From positions 69,453 through 133,452 of the forward strand of contig JAFADI010000012.1 of assembly GCA_023424965.1 (NCBI GenBank): a stretch of 64,000 nucleotides of DNA. Reading direction: 5' to 3'. A model generated the notes under the pieces. That model did not search any database. It had not been told where the DNA came from and saw only the letters and a program-made list of their open reading frames with translations. Below are positions 1-8,352 of the stretch, one piece after another. The stretch is from Bacillota bacterium. Its GTDB lineage: Bacteria; Bacillota; Clostridia; Acetivibrionales; JAFADI01. Each line of letters begins with the position of its first letter. The first letter of the stretch is position 1. Both the position numbers and the translations under genes were made by a program.

Positions 1-1711
1 CAACCTTCTGGAGGAAGCAAACAAAAAGGTGCAGGAAAACCTGAGGAAAATGGATGCCAACATGAGTGCAAACATCGGCACCATGAATACGGTGCTCAAC
101 CAGCTGCTTTTCAGCCAGGAATTCCCCTACTATCTGAATCCGGCAAACAACTTGAGTACCCATGAAAAAAACCATTACGTATATAGCGTGCAGAACTTGC
201 TTATCAATATACGGCATGTCTATCCCAATAAATTCAGCCGTATTGTCATCTATTCCAAAAATGACCAGGTAGACGAATATGTAGACTGGTCCTATCACAT
301 GTACAGGCTGTACGACCGGGAGTATTACTCCGAAATTATCTATGGCGGCGATGAACGTCAATATGGAAATGTGAGGGTCTATGACAGTTCTTTAGGGAAT
401 CTGGCGGATTATAAGGAGCTGGAGAGAGAAGAGGAACTGGTGCTTCCCATTTACCATAAAATCTTTGATTTCAGAACCAAGGAATGCATTGGCATTATTG
501 AAATCGACATGACCCTTGGAAAGCTGATAAACTCCGTGGGCCTTCTCAATGAAGGGTCTGAAGTGACATATCTGATTTTTGACCGCCAGAACAGGCTGAT
601 ATTTACCTCCGACGGGGCAAATAAAAATGAGTTTACCGCCCTGACCTTCAAAGACAAGGCGGGGGTGGCCGACATCACCCTGGGGAAAGAAGACTACCTG
701 GTGGCCTATGACAGGGATGAGAGCACCGGGCTTACCCGTGTTGCGGTAATGGACAAGCGCAAGATCCTCATCTCCGCCTCGGGAGTTGACACCCTGCTCA
801 TCCTGATTGCCGTCCTCAGCATAGCATTTATCGTGGTGTTCACCAATGTAGCGGCCCGCATTTTATTCCGGAGGCTCAAGGAGATGAACCGGATGATCAC
901 ACAGATTGAAGCGGGACAGTTTGATGTGCGCATCAAGGTCCATGGCTTCAACGAAATTTCCAGAATTTCAGAGAGCTTCAACCACATGGCGGAGAGGCTG
1001 CAGGGCCTGCTCACCTCCATGGTGCAGAAGGAGAAGGCGCAGAAGGAGGCGGAACTCCACGCGCTGCAGGCGCAAATAAATCCTCATTTTATATACAACA
1101 CCCTGGAAAACCTGCGCATGCAGTGTGAAATCGATGAATACTACACGGTAGCCGACGGCCTTGCGGTTCTTGGCGATCTGCTGCGTTACAGCATACAGTG
1201 GGAAAGCACCAAGGTGACCCTGGATGAAGAGCTCAACAACATCAAGCAATACATCGAGATCATGAAGATGCGGTTCAGCAGCAAACTGATTTACAGGCTG
1301 GAATGCGGCAGCGGCGTGGGAAACATTTTAATCCCCAAATTCATCCTTCAGCCGCTGGTGGAAAATTGCTTCCGGCATGGGTTTAAGGACTCTATCCCGC
1401 CCTGGCTTTTAAATGTCACGGTCTTCCGGGAACAGGGCAAGCTGTTCCTGGGCGTGGAGGACAACGGCATGGGCATCGACGAAGAGCGCCTTGAGAGGAT
1501 ACGGGAATGCCTCCGGACCAACCACCCTATTTCCAATACCGACCGGTCCAAGAACTCCATCGGGATTGTAAATGTCAAGCAAAGGGTGGAGCTGCTCTGC
1601 CCTGAAGGGAGCGGGCTGGATATTAAAAGTGAGCCGGGCGTGGGGACAAAAATTACCGTTACAATCGCCATTGAAGAACATGAACTCCAGGAGGAGGGGA
1701 AGGATGTTTAA
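1..1711 (+). CDS. YesM-type sensor histidine kinase, 5' end missing
   Basis: Membrane sensor kinase that phosphorylates the AraC-type response regulator encoded next. The frame is open to the left edge, so the true start and first membrane helix lie outside; GTG at 29 is only the first in-window candidate. Visible order: extracellular cache-like sensor region, one hydrophobic helix (about 781-850), HAMP segment, His_kinase domain with QINPHF and the phospho-acceptor His codon at 1085, then ATPase motifs NCFRHGF and DNGMGID and a C-terminal SIGIVNV stretch. The stop overlaps the next gene by 8 bp, so the two are translationally coupled. YesM kinases typically sense extracellular sugars and control a neighbouring sugar importer, here the ABC genes at 3457-6988. 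Family assignment is firm; the ligand is inferred from context. Confidence 0.93.
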   Translation, partial: NLLEEANKKVQENLRKMDANMSANIGTMNTVLNQLLFSQEFPYYLNPANNLSTHEKNHYVYSVQNLLINIRHVYPNKFSRIVIYSKNDQVDEYVDWSYHMYRLYDREYYSEIIYGGDERQYGNVRVYDSSLGNLADYKELEREEELVLPIYHKIFDFRTKECIGIIEIDMTLGKLINSVGLLNEGSEVTYLIFDRQNRLIFTSDGANKNEFTALTFKDKAGVADITLGKEDYLVAYDRDESTGLTRVAVMDKRKILISASGVDTLLILIAVLSIAFIVVFTNVAARILFRRLKEMNRMITQIEAGQFDVRIKVHGFNEISRISESFNHMAERLQGLLTSMVQKEKAQKEAELHALQAQINPHFIYNTLENLRMQCEIDEYYTVADGLAVLGDLLRYSIQWESTKVTLDEELNNIKQYIEIMKMRFSSKLIYRLECGSGVGNILIPKFILQPLVENCFRHGFKDSIPPWLLNVTVFREQGKLFLGVEDNGMGIDEERLERIRECLRTNHPISNTDRSKNSIGIVNVKQRVELLCPEGSGLDIKSEPGVGTKITVTIAIEEHELQEEGKDV

Positions 1712-3287
1712 AATCCTCGTAGCAGACGACGAAGACGTGATACGCAAAGGCATCATCGCAATACTCAGGCGCGCCCTGGGCCCGGAAATTTGTTATCTGG
1801 AGGCGGAAAACGGGATTGAAGCCTTCAAGCTCTGTAAGGAGCACTCCCCTCAGCTGGTCATTACCGATATACGGATGCCCTTTTGCGACGGCCTGAACTT
1901 TATTAAAAACGTTACGGAAAACGGCCATGCTCCCGCTTTTATCATTCTTTCCGGCCATGCGGACTTTGAGTATGCCAAATCCGCCATCAAACTGGGAGTA
2001 AAAGAGTATATCCTCAAGCCCATCAAAAAGCAGGAGCTCATTGCGCTGGTGGAAGGCTATGTGAAGCAGCTGACCATTGAAAAGCAGCGGATAACGGAGA
2101 AATTCGCCAGGGACAACGAAACCAGGAAAGCGGCAGAGAAGCTGAAGCAGAAACTGCTCAAAGCCCTGCTGGACTGCACCCGTGAGGAAGAGGCGGAAAA
2201 AAACCTGGGAGAGCTGTCGGACCTGGGTGTGGGCTTCAATAACAGGCTCATGCTGTGTGCGGTGCTCCAATACGGGATCAATGAAGGAAACCGGGAGTAT
2301 ATGGATTTTGCCGTGGAAAATATCGCCGATGAGGTGCTCCTCCAGGAGAAGCGTCTGAACTACCGGATAACGGTTCAATATGACTCCGGCAGGCTGGTTG
2401 CCTTGTTTGAGGGACTGGAGCGGGAAGCCATGCTGCTCGCAGCCGGGCAGGCGCTGACCAGGGTATGCGGCCTGGTGCGCAAATACCTGGGGGTTGAGGT
2501 GTTTGCAGGCATCGGTGAGGTGGTCTACGGTTCCGTGCTTTTGCACAAAGCTTTTGAAAGCGCCGGTGAAGCTTTGAAGTTCAAGCTTTACGGGACGGGC
2601 GCAGTTGTACAGGTATTTTCCCAGATTCCTGCGGGTGGGAAGGGGGAGCCGCTGGACTTCGACGGTTTAATCAAGACGCTGGAGGAGATGAATATTGCTG
2701 AAATCCTTAACCATTTTACCGGCCTGATGAATCTCAGCCCTTCCTTACAGGCCCTTTCAGCCATTGAAAAGAGTTATTCCCAGCTGGTGGAGACGGTGGA
2801 GGGACAACTGGCCGGATACAATTCCGACAAGATGGAAAGCATCATCAAGCCCCCTGAATTTTTCAACCTGTGGAGTTTTTCGCAGCTGAAGCAGGAGGTC
2901 ATAAAATATTTGCGGCAGGTGCAGGAGCGCGCTTGTGCGGCAAGCATCGGCGTGCCCAACAAAAAACTTGTGGTTGAGGTGCTGCGGTATGTGAAAAACA
3001 ATGCTTCGAAGGATATCAACCTGAATACCGTGGCGGAGCATTTTGACCGTACGGCCGCTTATATGAGCGCCCTGTTCAAAAAGGGCACGGGACAGGGCTT
3101 TAATGAATACCTCACCGGCATACGCATGGAAATGGCAAAGGAAATGCTTGCAAATACGGGAATTCCCATCGGTGAAGTGAGCAGCCTCTGCGGGTATTTG
3201 AATCCGAAATATTTTTCCGTCCTCTTCAAGAAAATTGTGGGGGAAAGTCCTGCCGCTTACAGGCAAAAATCCCTGGGGCGGACATAA
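1704..3287 (+). CDS. YesN-type response regulator, AraC family output
   Basis: Cytoplasmic two-component regulator of 527 aa, partner of the preceding kinase. The receiver domain (about residues 1-120) has the acidic pocket VADDED, the phospho-acceptor in ITDIRMP and the LKPIKK lysine. A long linker follows, then a C-terminal AraC double helix-turn-helix (about 425-525) with the conserved YLNPKYFSVLFKK and GESPAAYR stretches. ATG 1704 was chosen over upstream starts because it follows a GGAGGGG ribosome-binding site at 1693 and begins exactly at the receiver fold. Proteins of this type bind tandem direct repeats next to the -35; such a repeat stands at 3365-3402 before the importer operon, which is the likely target. 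A terminator follows the gene. Confidence 0.94.
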   Translation: MFKILVADDEDVIRKGIIAILRRALGPEICYLEAENGIEAFKLCKEHSPQLVITDIRMPFCDGLNFIKNVTENGHAPAFIILSGHADFEYAKSAIKLGVKEYILKPIKKQELIALVEGYVKQLTIEKQRITEKFARDNETRKAAEKLKQKLLKALLDCTREEEAEKNLGELSDLGVGFNNRLMLCAVLQYGINEGNREYMDFAVENIADEVLLQEKRLNYRITVQYDSGRLVALFEGLEREAMLLAAGQALTRVCGLVRKYLGVEVFAGIGEVVYGSVLLHKAFESAGEALKFKLYGTGAVVQVFSQIPAGGKGEPLDFDGLIKTLEEMNIAEILNHFTGLMNLSPSLQALSAIEKSYSQLVETVEGQLAGYNSDKMESIIKPPEFFNLWSFSQLKQEVIKYLRQVQERACAASIGVPNKKLVVEVLRYVKNNASKDINLNTVAEHFDRTAAYMSALFKKGTGQGFNEYLTGIRMEMAKEMLANTGIPIGEVSSLCGYLNPKYFSVLFKKIVGESPAAYRQKSLGRT

Positions 3288-3301
3288 AGGGGAAAAACAG
3301 G

Positions 3302-3336
3302 AAAATGCGTGGACGAAAAGGTTTGCGCATTTTTTG
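3302..3336 (+). terminator. Rho-independent terminator after yesN-like gene
   Basis: AAAATGCG pairs with CGCATTTT across a loop of about 16 nt, and the 3' arm runs into a T-rich tract with later T runs to 3340. It separates the two-component operon from the importer promoter. Confidence 0.7.
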
Positions 3337-3364
3337 TTTTTGGGGGAATTTTACGGGACATCAC

Positions 3365-3425
3365 AAAAAAGTGAACCTAATATTAAAATAACGAACCTAT
3401 AAAAGGGTGGCCCCCCCTGTATAAT
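3365..3425 (+). promoter_or_regulatory. Importer promoter with 20-bp-spaced direct repeat
   Basis: GAACCTA occurs at 3373-3379 and again at 3393-3399, exactly 20 bp apart, each preceded by an A-rich stretch. The second copy abuts the -35 position of a TATAAT -10 element at 3420-3425, and no good -35 hexamer is present. This is the layout of an activator-dependent promoter bound by a tandem AraC-type regulator, most simply the YesN-like protein encoded just upstream. The -10 overlaps ATG 3424, which argues against that codon as a start. Confidence 0.7.
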
Positions 3426-3456
3426 GAGGATGGAACAAGCGAGAGGGGTGGAAGGT

Positions 3457-4938
3457 TTGAAGCTGCTGGAAATGAAGGATATTGTCAAGAGCTTTAACGG
3501 TGTAGAAGTGCTTCACGGCGTTCACTTTTGCCTGCGGAAGGGTTCCGTCCATGCGCTGATGGGAGAAAACGGAGCGGGTAAATCCACACTGATGAAAATA
3601 CTGGCAGGCGTGGTGAGAAGCGACGGAGGAAGTATAAATATTCACGGTAAGGCCGTAGAAATCAATTCACCGCTGGACGCCCAAAATCTGGGGATCGCCA
3701 TGATCCACCAGGAGCTGTCTCCCATTCCCGGGATGACGGTGGCGGAAAACATTTATTTCGGACGTGAGCCCGGCAAAGGCTGGTTTGTCGACTACCGGCA
3801 GTTGTACAGGCAGACGGAGGAACTGCTGGAAGGCCTCCACATTCATATAAACCCGAAAGAAAAGCTTGAAAATCTGAAGGTGGCGGACCAGCAGCTGGTG
3901 GAAATAGCAAAAGCCATTTCCCATAATGCCGAAATCATCATCATGGACGAACCTACCTCGGCAATCACCGACAAAGAAGTAAACAACCTGTTCTCAATCA
4001 TCGACAAGCTCAAAAAAAACAACAAGGGGATCATCTATATATCCCATAAAATGGATGAGGTGTTCCGTATTTCCGACGACATCACCGTACTGAGAGACGG
4101 ATCCTATGTAAATTCCTGGTCCGCCGGAGAAATTAACGGGGAGACGCTGATTAAAAACATGGTGGGACGGGAGCTGAACGAAATATTTCCCAAAGTCCAT
4201 GTGCCCCTGGGCGAAAAAATATTGGAAATCCGCAATCTGTCCCTCAGGGATAAATTCTACAACATAAGCCTGGATGTGCGAAGGGGAGAAATCCTTGGAA
4301 TCTCAGGCCTGGTGGGAGCCGGACGTACGGAAGTCATGCAGGCGCTCTTCGGACTTACGCCGGTGGACGAGGGAGAGATTTTGTTTGAAGGAAAGGCCCT
4401 CCATTGCAAAAATCCCAAGGATGCCATTGCCCACGGGATTGCTTATGTCACGGAGGATAGGAAGGGTGAAGGCCTCGTACCCTATATGAGCGTAGCGCAC
4501 AACATTACCTTTGCCTCCATGGAGTATTTTGACAGGAAAGTACTGATCGACCGCAAAGCGGAGGACCAGGCGATACAGAAGCAGATCACTTCACTGCGCA
4601 TCAAGACGCAAAGCAAAAAGCAACTGGTGTCCTCCCTGTCCGGAGGAAATCAGCAAAAGGTCGTACTGGCAAAGTGGTTGTTGAAGGAGCCGAAGCTGCT
4701 GATTCTTGACGAGCCTACCCGCGGCATCGACGTGGGTGCCAAGGCGGAAATATACAAGCTGATGTGCGAATACGTGGCCAAGGGGAATTCCATCATCATG
4801 GTTTCCTCGGAAATGCCGGAGGTCATGGGCATGGCCGACAGGATCTTTGTGTTCAGCAACCGGAGGGTCGGCGGAGAACTGCAGAAAGAGGAATTTGTTC
4901 AGGAAAACATCATGAGGTTCGCGGTATCAAAAATGTGA
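3457..4938 (+). CDS. Sugar ABC importer, duplicated ATPase (RbsA/MglA type)
   Basis: Cytoplasmic energising subunit of a CUT2-class importer, 493 aa with two fused nucleotide-binding domains. Domain 1 has Walker A GENGAGKST, a degenerate signature (KVADQQLVEIAKA) and Walker B IIIMDEPTSA. Domain 2 has the usual altered P-loop SGLVGAGRTE, an intact signature LSGGNQQKV and Walker B LLILDEPTRGID. TTG 3457 is preferred because a GAGGGGTGG ribosome-binding site precedes it; ATG 3424 lies inside the -10 element. The permease and binding protein follow. CUT2 systems carry pentoses, ribose-like sugars and tetritols; the catabolic genes downstream suggest a C3 or C4 polyol. Family is certain, start and substrate are inferred. 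Confidence 0.93.
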   Translation: MKLLEMKDIVKSFNGVEVLHGVHFCLRKGSVHALMGENGAGKSTLMKILAGVVRSDGGSINIHGKAVEINSPLDAQNLGIAMIHQELSPIPGMTVAENIYFGREPGKGWFVDYRQLYRQTEELLEGLHIHINPKEKLENLKVADQQLVEIAKAISHNAEIIIMDEPTSAITDKEVNNLFSIIDKLKKNNKGIIYISHKMDEVFRISDDITVLRDGSYVNSWSAGEINGETLIKNMVGRELNEIFPKVHVPLGEKILEIRNLSLRDKFYNISLDVRRGEILGISGLVGAGRTEVMQALFGLTPVDEGEILFEGKALHCKNPKDAIAHGIAYVTEDRKGEGLVPYMSVAHNITFASMEYFDRKVLIDRKAEDQAIQKQITSLRIKTQSKKQLVSSLSGGNQQKVVLAKWLLKEPKLLILDEPTRGIDVGAKAEIYKLMCEYVAKGNSIIMVSSEMPEVMGMADRIFVFSNRRVGGELQKEEFVQENIMRFAVSKM

Positions 4939-4953
4939 TGGTGAGGTATATAC

Positions 4954-5919
4954 ATGGAAACATTGCTTAACAGTCATAAAAGAATTACAGTGGGACAGTT
5001 TTTTGAGAAGTTTGCAACCCTTCTGGGGCTGCTGGTGGTGGTGATCATTTTTTCCATCCTGAAGCCCAAGTTCCTGGATGTGAACAATATGTTCAATTTG
5101 CTGCGCCAGGCTTCAATCAACGGTTTGCTGGCCCTTGGGATGACCTTCGTCGTCCTGACGGGAGGAATTGACCTTTCGGTGGGCTCCATTCTGGGTGCGG
5201 CCGGTATCTTTACGGCCCTTGTGGCGCAGCATCATGAAATCCCGTGGATTGTAGCCGTTCTTACGGGCCTGGGGGTGGGTTTCATCCTCGGCAGTATAAA
5301 CGGCATCGTGGTCTCCTGGATGAGGGTGCCGGCCTTTGTGGCCACTCTTGGCATGCTGAGCGTGGCAAGAGGCGTCACCTATCTGGCAAGCAATGCCCAG
5401 CCTGTGCCGGGGCTGAGCCGGGACTTTCTTAAAATCGGCGGCGGAAGTGTCGGGATCATACCTATTCCGGTTATTCTGCTGGCCTTTGTCTTTATCTTAT
5501 GCAGTATCCTTTTATACCGGTGCAAATACGGCAGGTATATCTTCGGCGTAGGAGGAAATGCCAGGGCGGCCCGCGTATCCGGTATCAATGTCAAGGCCGT
5601 AAAATGGTCGGCGTATATGCTGGCGGGGGTTTTATCAGGTCTGGCGGGAGTGGTTCTCACTTCTCGCGTATCTTCCGGGCTTGCAATGGCAGGACAAAAC
5701 TATGAAACGGATGCCATTGCCGCGGTGGTCATGGGGGGCACAAGCCTGGCCGGCGGCAAGGGAAGACTGTGGGGGACGGTAGTAGGCGTCCTGATTATTG
5801 CGGTCTTAAACAACGGGCTGGATATGATGGCGGTTTCATCCTACTGGCAGTTGATTATCAAAGGCAGCATCATCGTGGCGGCCGTCATGATGGACAGTCT
5901 GCATGGTTCTGAGGACTAA
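4954..5919 (+). CDS. Sugar ABC importer permease (RbsC type)
   Basis: Integral membrane permease of 321 aa, typical length for the BPD_transp_2 family, with eight to ten hydrophobic segments. Conserved landmarks include GLLALGMTFVVLTGGIDLSVGS near the second helix, VPAFVATLGMLS, and the cytoplasmic coupling segment around GGNARAARVSGI. It begins 15 bp after the ATPase gene, preceded by a GGTGAGG ribosome-binding site. It pairs with the duplicated ATPase and the binding lipoprotein to form a complete importer. Confidence 0.94.
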   Translation: METLLNSHKRITVGQFFEKFATLLGLLVVVIIFSILKPKFLDVNNMFNLLRQASINGLLALGMTFVVLTGGIDLSVGSILGAAGIFTALVAQHHEIPWIVAVLTGLGVGFILGSINGIVVSWMRVPAFVATLGMLSVARGVTYLASNAQPVPGLSRDFLKIGGGSVGIIPIPVILLAFVFILCSILLYRCKYGRYIFGVGGNARAARVSGINVKAVKWSAYMLAGVLSGLAGVVLTSRVSSGLAMAGQNYETDAIAAVVMGGTSLAGGKGRLWGTVVGVLIIAVLNNGLDMMAVSSYWQLIIKGSIIVAAVMMDSLHGSED

Positions 5920-5920
5920 A

Positions 5921-5938
5921 AGCCGCTCCAGAGCGGTT
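5921..5938 (+). other. Intercistronic hairpin before binding-protein gene
   Basis: AGCCGCTC and GAGCGGTT form an 8-bp stem (one G-U pair) around a very short CA loop directly after the permease stop. It has no T tract, so it is more likely an RNA processing or stability element than a terminator. Confidence 0.45.
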
Positions 5939-5968
5939 GATAGTAATAAAAAACAAGGGGGAATAATT

Positions 5969-6988
5969 TTGAAAAAGTTAATCAAAGTGGCGGTAGTAGC
6001 ATTGGTGGCGGTCATGCTGGTTTCCATGGCGGCATGCTCCTCGGGAACAACCTCTCCGGAGACAAAGACCCCGGCTGAAAACCCAGGTACGGCCCCGAAA
6101 GAAAATGGAAGCAACGGGGAAGCTTCCAAGCCGGCGGATAAAAAAATCGTCGTAGGCATGACCCTTTACAGCCTTAAAAACGAGTTCACCGTCCGGCTTT
6201 CAAATGCCGCCAAGAAGAAAGCGGAAGAGCTGGGCGTGGAATTGAAGATCTACGATGGCAACTATGACCCCAACACCCAGATCAACCAGGTGGAAACCAT
6301 GATCTCCGACGGGGTGAACGCCATTATTCTCAACCCCCAGGACGCAAAGGCCTGCGCAGTGGCGGTTGACAAGGCCGCAGCGGCCAATATCCCGGTCATT
6401 GGCGTAAACACCCGCGTGGACAGCGACAAGCTCACCAGCTATATCGGCTCCAAGGATGTGTATGCCGGTGAACTGGAAATGCAGGCAATTGCGGATAAAA
6501 TCGGAGGCAAAGGCAACATCGTCATCCTCGAAGGCCCTCTGGGACAGTCGGCGCAGCTCGAACGCAGCCAGGGCATCAAAAATATCCTTCAAAAATATCC
6601 CGACATTAAGGTTTTAGCGGAAAAGACAGCCAACTGGTCGCGCTCCGAGGCCATGACGGTGATGGAAAACTGGCTCCAGGCCTTCGACAAGATTGACGCG
6701 GTCGTCGGTGAGAATGATGAGATGGCCCTTGGCGCAAGGCAGGCCATGGAAGCCAAAAACCTCGACATCCCCACCATCGGTGTGGACGGAATTACCGATG
6801 CGCTGAACGCTGTGGAAAATGGAAAACTGATCGCATCCATCTTCCAGGATGGCGCGGGACAGGGCAGCAAGGCGCTGGAGATCGCAGTTAAAAAGGCCAA
6901 GGGTGAAAATGTGGAAAAAGAATACTGGATCGACTTTGAACCGGTCACAAAGGAAAACGTGGCGGAATTCAAAAAGAGAGCACAATAG
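5969..6988 (+). CDS. Sugar-binding lipoprotein, RbsB-like (Peripla_BP_4)
   Basis: Extracytoplasmic substrate receptor of the importer, 339 aa. The start is TTG 5969, seven bases after AAGGGGG; it gives a lipoprotein signal with KK charge, a hydrophobic core and lipobox SMAAC near residue 27, followed by a Thr/Pro/Glu-rich tether. The mature part has the periplasmic-binding-protein I fold: GMTLYSLKNEF, DGVNAIILNPQD, GENDEMALGARQA and TIGVDG hinge and pocket segments. A terminator-like hairpin follows, so downstream catabolic genes may be expressed below this level. Ligand inferred as a short polyol such as threitol or erythritol. Confidence 0.92.
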   Translation: MKKLIKVAVVALVAVMLVSMAACSSGTTSPETKTPAENPGTAPKENGSNGEASKPADKKIVVGMTLYSLKNEFTVRLSNAAKKKAEELGVELKIYDGNYDPNTQINQVETMISDGVNAIILNPQDAKACAVAVDKAAAANIPVIGVNTRVDSDKLTSYIGSKDVYAGELEMQAIADKIGGKGNIVILEGPLGQSAQLERSQGIKNILQKYPDIKVLAEKTANWSRSEAMTVMENWLQAFDKIDAVVGENDEMALGARQAMEAKNLDIPTIGVDGITDALNAVENGKLIASIFQDGAGQGSKALEIAVKKAKGENVEKEYWIDFEPVTKENVAEFKKRAQ

Positions 6989-7007
6989 TTGTTGTCAAAA
7001 AAACGGG

Positions 7008-7037
7008 AAAGGGAAGAAAAACTTCCCTTTCTTTCTT
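7008..7037 (+). terminator. Terminator-like hairpin after binding protein
   Basis: AAAGGGAAG and CTTCCCTTT form a 9-bp stem around an AAAAA loop, followed by CTTTCTT. The SDR gene lies 50 bp further with no obvious new promoter, so partial read-through into the catabolic genes is the likely arrangement. Confidence 0.65.
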
Positions 7038-7086
7038 AAAAAATAGACAGCCTCAAAAAAGGCTGGAAATGGTGGAGGGTGGTACA

Positions 7087-7854
7087 ATGCTAAAATATTA
7101 CGGAGCGGATTTGGACTTTTCCCTGCAGGGAAAGACTGCTGTGATAACAGGGGGAGCGGCGGGAATAGGACTGTCGACGGCAGGCTTTTTTTCGGCCAAG
7201 GGCGTCAATTGTGTTTTGGCGGACCTGAATCCCGAAGTGAATAAGATCGCAGGGGAACTGGGCGAAAATTGCATCGGTGTGGCAGGGAACATCATGGACG
7301 CGGACTACAGGAAATCCGTAATCAATGCGGCGGTGGAGAAATTCGGCCGGATCGATATTCTGATAAATTGTGCGGGAATCGTTGCGCTCGACAGTGCCGA
7401 AGTACTGAGCGACGATATGTGGGACAAAACCATCGGCATCAACCTGACCGCCTCATTTAAAATGGCCCGGGCGGTCGGGAAATACATGATCGACGCCGGA
7501 ATCGGCGGAGTCATCGTGAATATGGCATCACAGGCCGGGGTCATCGCCCTGGACAAACACGTTGCCTATTGTGCCAGCAAAGGCGGAATCATCGCTATGA
7601 CAAAGGTGATGGCCTATGAGTGGGGCAAATACGGCATCCGGGTAAACGCTGTTTCTCCTACGGTGGTATTGACGGATTTGGGGAAAAAGGCATGGGCAGG
7701 ACCGGTGGGGGATGCCTTTAAGAAGGAAATGCCTTCGGAACGCTTTGCGGAGCCGGACGAAATTGCCGGGACCATCGCTTTTCTGTGCAGCGGCGCAGCC
7801 GGTATGATCACAGGGCACAACCTGCTGGTTGACGGAGGCTACACGATTAAATAA
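7087..7854 (+). CDS. SDR-family polyol dehydrogenase, GolD/DthD-like
   Basis: NAD(P)-dependent short-chain dehydrogenase of 255 aa. It has the cofactor-binding glycine motif TGGAAGIG near residue 23, the NCAG motif and a catalytic triad readable as S148, Y161 and K165 (YCASK). A Rossmann start and the SPTVVLTD region match the classical SDR fold. ATG 7087 follows GGAGGGTGG. The combination SDR plus RpiB-like isomerase plus DhaK/DhaL is known, as I recall, from threitol use in mycobacteria (DthD, DerI, DerK) and from the Listeria gol operon. The likely reaction is oxidation of threitol or erythritol to erythrulose, or glycerol to dihydroxyacetone. Family certain, substrate inferred. Confidence 0.85.
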   Translation: MLKYYGADLDFSLQGKTAVITGGAAGIGLSTAGFFSAKGVNCVLADLNPEVNKIAGELGENCIGVAGNIMDADYRKSVINAAVEKFGRIDILINCAGIVALDSAEVLSDDMWDKTIGINLTASFKMARAVGKYMIDAGIGGVIVNMASQAGVIALDKHVAYCASKGGIIAMTKVMAYEWGKYGIRVNAVSPTVVLTDLGKKAWAGPVGDAFKKEMPSERFAEPDEIAGTIAFLCSGAAGMITGHNLLVDGGYTIK

Positions 7855-7866
7855 GGGGTGAGTGGG

Positions 7867-8322
7867 ATGTCGATTGCGATAGGCTGTGATGAAGCAGGCT
7901 TTCAATTTAAAGAAGCAATAAAAATTTTTTTGACAGGCAGGGGCATTGAGGTCGAAGATTTCGGAGTATACAATACCGACCCGGTTTTGTATCCCGATAT
8001 TGCCGTTGCGGTTGCCAGGTCAATCGTCGAAGAAAAACATGAGCGGGGCATATTGATTTGCGGCACCGGGATCGGAATGGCGGTTGCCGCCAACAAGGTT
8101 CCCGGGATCAGGGCCGCTGTCTGCCACGACCCTTTCTCAACGGAGCGTTCAAGAAAGAGCAACAATGCACAGATTATGACCATGGGGGCCCGTGTCATTG
8201 GAATAGAGCTGGGGAAGTTTCTGGTTAACCTGTGGCTGGCTTGTGAGTTTGAAGGCGGGGGCTCGGCGGCAAAGGTGGACAAAATTTCCGAGTATGAAAA
8301 TGAATTTAAGGGCTGTAAATAA
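7867..8322 (+). CDS. RpiB/LacAB-family sugar-phosphate isomerase
   Basis: Aldose-ketose phosphate isomerase of 151 aa, the usual length for RpiB. The start GCDEAGFQFKE is the family's N-terminal motif; the catalytic Cys is C65 in CGTGIGMAVAANKVPGIRAA, and the SRKSNNAQIMTMGAR phosphate-site segment follows. ATG 7867 is preferred over GTG 7858 because it keeps AAGGGGTG at the normal distance. It sits 12 bp after the dehydrogenase and 30 bp before dhaK, in one operon. Next to a keto-sugar kinase it would plausibly convert erythrulose 4-phosphate to erythrose 4-phosphate, feeding the pentose phosphate pathway. Ribose 5-phosphate isomerisation is the alternative. Confidence 0.88.
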   Translation: MSIAIGCDEAGFQFKEAIKIFLTGRGIEVEDFGVYNTDPVLYPDIAVAVARSIVEEKHERGILICGTGIGMAVAANKVPGIRAAVCHDPFSTERSRKSNNAQIMTMGARVIGIELGKFLVNLWLACEFEGGGSAAKVDKISEYENEFKGCK

Positions 8323-8352
8323 CCTTTTTACAAGAAATGAAAAGGAGGGCGA

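Noticed and set aside
1659..2546. Minus-strand frame of about 295 codons opposite the first response regulator
   Set aside because: Mirror of the receiver and linker coding region, without a start signal.
3424..3456. ATG 3424 as start of the importer ATPase
   Set aside because: It lies within a TATAAT -10 element and has no ribosome-binding site; TTG 3457 has one.
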